DNA of 64,000 nucleotides from UBA964 sp031382085 (GTDB lineage Bacteria > Pseudomonadota > Gammaproteobacteria > Steroidobacterales > Steroidobacteraceae), in NCBI GenBank assembly GCA_031382085.1, contig JANMYM010000067.1, positions 24,220-88,219 on the forward strand. Reading direction: 5' to 3'. The notes beneath the pieces are model-generated. The model did no database searches, was not told where the DNA came from, and saw only the letters and a program-made list of their open reading frames with translations. Position numbers and translations under genes: made by a program. Shown here piece by piece: positions 59,819-64,000 of the stretch. Position 1 is the first letter of the stretch, and each line of letters opens with the position of its first letter.

Positions 59819-61176
59819 GCAGTGCAAAGATACTGGTGGTTGATGACGAAGCGGATATCCGCGGTCTGGTGCAGGAGATCCTTGCCGAAGAAGGCTATGA
59901 CGTCGAGGCCGCGGCGAATGCTGCGGAAGCGCGTCAGGCTCGCAGCCGCAGTACACACGATCTGGTTCTGTTAGATATCTGGATGCCCGACGTGGACGGC
60001 ATCACGCTGTTGCGCGAGTGGAGTTCGACGCTCGCGCAAGGTGCGCCGGTCGTCATGATGTCTGGACACGGCACGGTCGAGACGGCCATCGAAGCGACGC
60101 GCCTGGGTGCCTTCGATTTTGTCGAGAAGCCGCTATCGCTTGCAAAGCTGTTGCGCACTGTCGAGCGTGCCCTGGACGCAGGCCGGCGGCGTCGGTCAGC
60201 GGGGCGGGTCGTGGGCGCCGCGGTCGCTGTTCCAGTCGGTCGTAGCCGCGTGATCCAGCAGTTGCGTTCCGAACTGGTACAGCTTGCGCCACTGGCTGCG
60301 CCAGTGCTGCTGGTAGGCGAGCACGGTTCGGGTCGCGAGGCGTTCGCGCGCTTCCTGCACGAAAATTCCGGCCGGTCCGAACGGCCATTTGTCGTTCTGG
60401 TGGCCAGCAGTCTGCGCGACGAAGAAGCCGAGGCCAGCCTGTTAGGTGCTGCGGGCGGAACCGGGGGAGTTCTCGACCAGGTTGCCGGTGGCACGCTGTT
60501 TATCAATGAAATCGAAGATCTGCCACCGGCCGCGCAGCGCACTTTGTTAGGCGTGCTGGAAACCGGAGTCTTTCGCCGCGGCCCCGGCGGCCCGCAGACA
60601 GCATTCGAGGCGCGGCTGTTGTCGAGCGCGCTGCCTGGCGTGCTCGAGCGCGCCGGCACGGGCCTGCTGCGGCGCGACTTGTTAGGCAAGTTGAATGATC
60701 TGCAGATCCGCGTGCCGTCATTGCGCGAGTATCCGGAGGATGTGCCGGAGCTCCTGCGACATACGGTTGACCGCGTGGTCGACAGCGAAGGCCTGGGGTT
60801 CCGTCGCTTCAGTGTCCCGGCCCAGAATCGGCTGCGCAATTACCCCTGGCCCGACAACATGCGCGAGCTGCGAAACTTTGTGCATCGGTTGCTGTTGGCG
60901 GGCGGGCCCGAGGAAATCGGTCTCGAGGAAATTGAAAGTGAATTGGGCGCGCATTCAGCCGGTGTCGGTCAGGAATCGCTGGTCAAGCAGGACCTGCTGG
61001 CGATGCCATTGCGCGAAGCACGCGAACACTTCGAGCGCGCATATCTGCAGCAGCAATTGTTGTTATGCAACGGCCGGGTCGGGCAGCTGGCCAAGCGCGT
61101 GGGTATGGAGCGCACCCATCTGTACCGCAAGCTGCGCTCGCTGGGCGTCGACTTCAAGAAGCTGGCCGAAGACTGA
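59815..61176 (+). CDS. ntrX: NtrX-like response regulator with degenerate AAA+ domain
   Basis: 453 residues. Receiver complete (Asp10/11, Asp54 in VLLDIWMP, Lys105). The central AAA+ domain is altered: Walker A reads GEHGSGREA with Arg174 for the usual Lys, the GAFTGA loop that contacts sigma-54 is replaced (LLGAAGGTGG), and Walker B reads FINEIEDL (Asn231 for Asp). The Fis-type HTH at the end (GRVGQLAKRVGMERTHLYRKLRSLGV) is intact. It probably binds DNA but is unlikely to act as an ATP-driven sigma-54 activator. Confidence 0.92.
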   Translation: MSSAKILVVDDEADIRGLVQEILAEEGYDVEAAANAAEARQARSRSTHDLVLLDIWMPDVDGITLLREWSSTLAQGAPVVMMSGHGTVETAIEATRLGAFDFVEKPLSLAKLLRTVERALDAGRRRRSAGRVVGAAVAVPVGRSRVIQQLRSELVQLAPLAAPVLLVGEHGSGREAFARFLHENSGRSERPFVVLVASSLRDEEAEASLLGAAGGTGGVLDQVAGGTLFINEIEDLPPAAQRTLLGVLETGVFRRGPGGPQTAFEARLLSSALPGVLERAGTGLLRRDLLGKLNDLQIRVPSLREYPEDVPELLRHTVDRVVDSEGLGFRRFSVPAQNRLRNYPWPDNMRELRNFVHRLLLAGGPEEIGLEEIESELGAHSAGVGQESLVKQDLLAMPLREAREHFERAYLQQQLLLCNGRVGQLAKRVGMERTHLYRKLRSLGVDFKKLAED

Positions 61177-61184
61177 GCGGTCGC

Positions 61185-61198
61185 GCCGGGCACCCGGC
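61185..61198. terminator. GC hairpin between convergent ntrX and Ig/Fn3 lipoprotein genes
   Basis: GCCGG (61185-61189), loop GCAC, CCGGC (61194-61198), followed on the plus strand by CGCTTTG. Located nine bases after the ntrX stop in the short convergent gap. The T-run is only three bases. Confidence 0.35.
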
Positions 61199-61205
61199 CG
61201 CTTTG

Positions 61206-61979
61206 TCAGGGGAATGCTTTGCTCGCGAGCGCTGACAACGCGCTTTCCAGCCCGGCGGCATTGACTGCGGCCACCGCGAAATACCAGGTGCCGGAGGCCA
61301 GGTTCTGCACTCGCTGGTTCGTGGTCGAAGGCGTGCCGATCTGCAGCACTCGATCAAGCTGCTGAGCGGATTGCCCGTAATAGAGCTTGAAACCTGACAG
61401 GTTGGCGAGCGGCGTCCCGTCCACATTGGTGGTCGGTGCTGCCCAGGAGACGGTGGCCGAATACGTTGTGGGCGCCGGTGGTGGCGCCAGGTTGACAACT
61501 TCGATGTTGAAGGCGGGCAGCTGGGTCGTTGCGCGACCGTCGCTGACGCTGATGACGACGCCCGAGGTCATGCCTGCCTGGGTTGCGGCCGGCGCGCCGG
61601 TCAACAAGCCGCTGGTGCTGTTGAAGCTGGCCCAGGAGGGTTTGTTAGCAATGTTGAATGTCAGAGGGTCGCCATTGACGTCCGCTGCACTGGGCGCAAA
61701 GGCATAGGTCGCGCCCGACACAACCTGCGTAACAGGTGTCCCCGAAATGGTTGGCGCCTTGTTGCGCGTGGCGCGGTGCGTCCGGACCAGCGTCGCAATC
61801 TTCTCGTAGAACGTTGGCGAGTCGGATGACTCTGACTGCGAAATTGCAGCGGTGGATGGGTCCGCCACTGGCGTCTCGTTGCCGCAAGCCTGCAGCACCA
61901 GAGGCGCGGCAATCAGCACGACCAACACCCTGACGTAACCCTTGAGATTCGTCGCCGTCCAACTGCTGTTGTCGATCAT
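61206..61979 (-). CDS. Lipoprotein with Ig-like and fibronectin type III domains
   Basis: 257 residues from the ATG at 61979 (GGGAG seven bases upstream); an earlier in-frame start at 62024 is less likely. Signal with lipobox VLQAC. Residues about 75-165 form a putative Ig/cadherin-like domain (APTISGTPVTQVVSGATYAFAPSAADVNGDPLTFNIANKPSWASFN). About 170-257 is fibronectin III (ATVSWAAPTTNVDGTPLANLSGFKLYYG...LASGTWYFAVAAVNAAGLES). Typical of surface or matrix proteins. A GEMM riboswitch lies in its 5' leader, so expression is probably set by c-di-GMP. Confidence 0.85.
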   Translation of the reverse strand: MIDNSSWTATNLKGYVRVLVVLIAAPLVLQACGNETPVADPSTAAISQSESSDSPTFYEKIATLVRTHRATRNKAPTISGTPVTQVVSGATYAFAPSAADVNGDPLTFNIANKPSWASFNSTSGLLTGAPAATQAGMTSGVVISVSDGRATTQLPAFNIEVVNLAPPPAPTTYSATVSWAAPTTNVDGTPLANLSGFKLYYGQSAQQLDRVLQIGTPSTTNQRVQNLASGTWYFAVAAVNAAGLESALSALASKAFP

Positions 61980-62052
61980 TAGCTGTCTCCCGGAAGCCTG
62001 CGCAAGCGCCTGTGGGCTCGGCAACCGGATCGACGGCGGGACCTGCTGGAGT

Positions 62053-62071
62053 GCGATAGTTCCCCTATCGC
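62053..62071 (-). promoter_or_regulatory. Leader hairpin between riboswitch and start codon
   Basis: GCGATAG (62053-62059) and CTATCGC (62065-62071) form a perfect seven-base-pair stem with a five-base loop. It lies 43 bases 3' of the riboswitch core on the transcript and 74 bases before the ORF. No T-run follows, so the expression platform may not be an intrinsic terminator; its role is inferred only from position. Confidence 0.4.
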
Positions 62072-62113
62072 GCCCCTAACAACAGCGTCGGAACGCGCGC
62101 CGCGTGGCCGTGT

Positions 62114-62216
62114 CCGTCGCTGGCAACCCCGCTATCTTGGCTTACGGCTGGTGCCGTACTCGTCAGACCGGTGGCTTTGCGTCCCTGCCTTTCGACAGGT
62201 TTGCCCATGCTTGCGG
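62114..62216 (-). ncRNA. GEMM (class I cyclic-dinucleotide) riboswitch
   Basis: On the minus strand the core conserved blocks appear in order: GGGCAAACC (62198-62206), a GAAA tetraloop hairpin, GGGACGCAAAGCC, CCGG, a second stem (TACGGCACCAGCCGTA), AAGATAGCGGGGTTGCC and the closing stem. These match the GEMM-I consensus, including the tetraloop and its receptor. The base equivalent to Vc2 G20 reads G, which favours c-di-GMP over the A20 cAMP-GMP variant. It is 135 bases ahead of the Ig/Fn3 lipoprotein ATG. Confidence 0.88.
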
Positions 62217-62226
62217 GGGAATGTAC

Positions 62227-62244
62227 GCGGCAAAGACTTGCCGC
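62227..62244. other. Hairpin upstream of the riboswitch
   Basis: GCGGCAA (62227-62233), loop AGAC, TTGCCGC (62238-62244): a perfect seven-base-pair stem just before the riboswitch on the minus strand and 97 bases past the SPOR-gene stop. It could end argS/SPOR transcripts or sit within the riboswitch promoter region (TACATT at 62220-62225 is a possible -10). No T-run. Confidence 0.3.
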
Positions 62245-62340
62245 TGCGGCGGAGTTAACTTTGTGCACCGGAGCATCGGTTTTCTGTGATCCGACTCTCC
62301 GCCATGCGAAGCAGCCGACGCCAATCGGCGACATGTCAAA

Positions 62341-62919
62341 TCAGTCGCCGACGCGAATGACGATGGCGTCCAGATCTGCGGAGCGCAGTTTTTCGCGCAG
62401 CCGGTTGATCTCTGTTAGGTCTGACGACGGCCCGATTCGAACCCGATGCCAGACGTCGGCGTCAACGGCAACTCTCTGCACCGTGGCGGTCACGCCCTGG
62501 ATCGCGAGCTGCGCGCGGACTCTTTCAGCATCCGGCTGCCTGCGGTAGGAACCGGCCTGCAACACGTAGGTGCCCGGCCGCTCGATCGGCGCGCCGGCGA
62601 GGCCGCGCTGCACCTGACCTTCCTTTTCGGGGACAACCACTTCGAAGTTGGGCAGCCGATCATAGAAATCGAATTGCTGCGGCGCTTCCGCGTCCGGGTC
62701 TTCCGCCGCCGGTTGGCCATCGGCGGACCGCGGTACCGGCCGGCTGCCGGTCACGGCAGCCGGCGCCGATTTCTGCATCGACTGGCGTTGCACGATAAAA
62801 ACCACCCGCGCGATGGCGAGGCCGCAGCCAAGGCCGTAGATAAAGTCACGCCAGCGATCAAAATCGAATCCGTTGCGGCGTGTTCGCTTGTAGTCCCGGC
62901 CTATTGGCTTTGCGGTCAT
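62341..62919 (-). CDS. SPOR-domain protein (FtsN-like)
   Basis: 192 residues. Basic cytoplasmic N-terminus (RDYKRTRRNGFDFDRWRDF), one membrane helix (FIYGLGCGLAIARVVFIV), a Pro/Ala linker and a C-terminal SPOR domain (TYVLQAGSYRRQPDAERVRAQLAIQGVTATVQRV...WHRVRIGPSSDLTEINRLREKL). SPOR domains bind glycan strands stripped of stem peptides at division sites. Seven bases after argS, the arrangement seen in many gammaproteobacteria where this gene is annotated as ftsN-like. Confidence 0.9.
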   Translation of the reverse strand: MTAKPIGRDYKRTRRNGFDFDRWRDFIYGLGCGLAIARVVFIVQRQSMQKSAPAAVTGSRPVPRSADGQPAAEDPDAEAPQQFDFYDRLPNFEVVVPEKEGQVQRGLAGAPIERPGTYVLQAGSYRRQPDAERVRAQLAIQGVTATVQRVAVDADVWHRVRIGPSSDLTEINRLREKLRSADLDAIVIRVGD

Positions 62920-62926
62920 AGAGCAG

Positions 62927-64000
62927 CTACATCGAATCCGGCGCTGATGCGCCTAACAATTGCAGGCCGTTGCGCAATACCTGCTGAACCGCAAAGGCCA
63001 GCGCGAGTCGCGGTGTTCGCTGGCTGGCGTCGTCGACCAGCCAGCGGTCCGCGTTGTACCAGCTGTGCAGGCCGTTCGCCAGCTCACGAAGATAATGAAC
63101 GATCGCATGGGGCGCTCGGTTTGCGGCCGCCTGCTGCACCTGCTCCGGATATCGGGCTAACAGAGTCAACAGCGCCTGGGCGTGCTCGTTGGCCAGCGCG
63201 GTCACGGCGCTGCTGTCTGCCATCGCCGCGGGCGCCGCGACAGGGTCATAGGCCATGCCGCGCGCCTGCAGCTCACGCGCAACGCTAGCCACCCGGGCAT
63301 GCGCGTACTGGATGTAGTACACGAAATTTTCTTCGGACTTCTTCTTGGCCAGCTCCAGGTCAAAATCCAGCGGCTGATCGTTGCCGCGCATCAGATAGAA
63401 CAGGCGGCAGGCGTCGTTGCCGACTTCTGCGCGCAACTGCCGCAAGGTGACGAAGTTGGCTTCGCGCTTGCCCATCGACAATTTCACGCCATCGCGATAG
63501 AGGCTGACGAGCTGGATCAGGCAGGCTTCCAGGCATTCGGCCGGGTGGCCGAATGCCTGCAGGCCGCCGCGCACGCGTGTCACATAGCCGTGATGGTCCG
63601 CACCTAACACATCGATCAGCACATCAAAGCCGCGCTCTCGCTTGGCGAGATGATAGGCGATGTCCGCGGCAAAATACGTCTTTACGCCATTGTCGCGGAC
63701 CACGACCCGATCTTCATCATCGCCAAAGGAAGTGGCGCGAAACCACTGTGCGCCGTCCTTGTCGTACAGCAGGTCATGTTGGCGCAGCCGCTCGATCGCG
63801 GCATCGATGGCGCCACTGTCGTTGAACTCGCGCTCCGAGGTCCAGCGATCGAAACGCACGTCGAATGCGGCCAGGTCCTCGCGGATCTCGGCCATCATGG
63901 CGTCGAGCGACAAGTTCTTGATCAGCTCGAAATTGCCGGGACCCAGTAAATTGCGCGCGCGTGCAATCAGCGCGTCGATGTACTTTTCCTTGTCGCCGGC
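62927..64000 (-). CDS. argS: Arginyl-tRNA synthetase (5' part beyond window)
   Basis: About 357 C-terminal residues; the frame stays open to base 64000. Class I synthetase core: TYFAADIAYHLAKRERGFDVLIDVLGADHHGYVTRVRGGLQAFG, then a KMSKS-like site KLSMGKREANFVTLRQL, and the C-terminal anticodon-binding DALR domain (ENFVYYIQYAHARVASVARELQ...LHSWYNADRWL). The N-terminal HIGH-containing portion is outside the window. The call at ATG 63913 would be an internal Met. Confidence 0.95.
   Translation of the reverse strand, partial: AGDKEKYIDALIARARNLLGPGNFELIKNLSLDAMMAEIREDLAAFDVRFDRWTSEREFNDSGAIDAAIERLRQHDLLYDKDGAQWFRATSFGDDEDRVVVRDNGVKTYFAADIAYHLAKRERGFDVLIDVLGADHHGYVTRVRGGLQAFGHPAECLEACLIQLVSLYRDGVKLSMGKREANFVTLRQLRAEVGNDACRLFYLMRGNDQPLDFDLELAKKKSEENFVYYIQYAHARVASVARELQARGMAYDPVAAPAAMADSSAVTALANEHAQALLTLLARYPEQVQQAAANRAPHAIVHYLRELANGLHSWYNADRWLVDDASQRTPRLALAFAVQQVLRNGLQLLGASAPDSM

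Noticed and set aside
1..64000. CRISPR arrays, tRNA or rRNA genes, complete insertion sequences
   Set aside because: No regularly spaced direct repeats, no tRNA T-loop or anticodon stems, no rRNA segments and no transposase-like ORF were found on reading both strands.

Overview
The window is about 64 kb of chromosomal, GC-rich, densely coding DNA from a gammaproteobacterium. The gene order points to the Xanthomonadales/Nevskiales/Steroidobacterales part of the class: topA-smg-dprA-LysM lipoprotein facing def-fmt-rsmB-DUF4390-ntrY-ntrX, a GspA/GspB pair, FadE-type acyl-CoA dehydrogenase, and argS next to a SPOR protein. I saw no tRNA, rRNA, CRISPR array, prophage or complete insertion sequence. 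Most of the window is core genome.

Layout. 1-3050 (minus): a receiver-like Ser/Thr kinase (cut by the window edge) and a receiver/TM/TonB-C protein. 3243-8224 (plus): NCS1 permease, a secreted unknown, then an overlapping operon of a methyltransferase, a coiled-coil protein and an FGE-fold secreted protein. 8229-10635 (minus): DUF4197, coiled-coil membrane protein, OmpA-like lipoprotein. 10781-17059: rhodanese, a FakA-FakB (DAK2-DegV) fusion, GspB/GspA, DinB, DUF3667. 17079-20779: fadE and mdh. 20852-22206: ECF sigma/anti-sigma pair. 22391-24890: a YtrA-type GntR-controlled ABC operon preceded by an unlisted 51-residue membrane mini-protein and two matching operators. 24997-30165: glycine-zipper protein, Dps, a four-gene MCE/Mla-type lipid transport operon, a DUF6491 lipoprotein. 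30253-31527: DctA. 31593-31813: a nested palindromic non-coding element. 31896-39866: PLD-family protein, secreted unknown, GNAT, GGDEF-EAL protein, FrnE, M15 peptidase, HD protein. 40029-45037: xthA, prlC, gor, aroE. 45089-46566: second sigma/anti-sigma pair. 46590-52473: DUF1428, DUF1304, rlmJ, topA, smg, dprA. 52594-61176: LysM lipoprotein, def, fmt, rsmB, DUF4390, ntrY, ntrX. 61206-64000 (minus): an Ig/Fn3 lipoprotein behind a GEMM-type cyclic-dinucleotide riboswitch, a SPOR protein and the 3' part of argS.

Functional themes. Envelope work recurs: MCE transport, OmpA/LysM/SPOR wall binding, secretin assembly, several lipoproteins. Signalling is c-di-GMP (one GGDEF-EAL enzyme, one riboswitch), two ECF-like sigma systems, NtrYX and a Ser/Thr kinase. 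Information-processing genes (topA, dprA, def, fmt, rsmB, rlmJ, xthA, dinB, argS) form the conserved backbone.

The most unusual large-scale signal is a short word, YGTTAGS (reverse SCTAACR), found on both strands, in every coding frame that allows it and across several stop codons. My hand tally is about 140 sites, roughly three times what base composition predicts for GTTAGS. Function is unknown.
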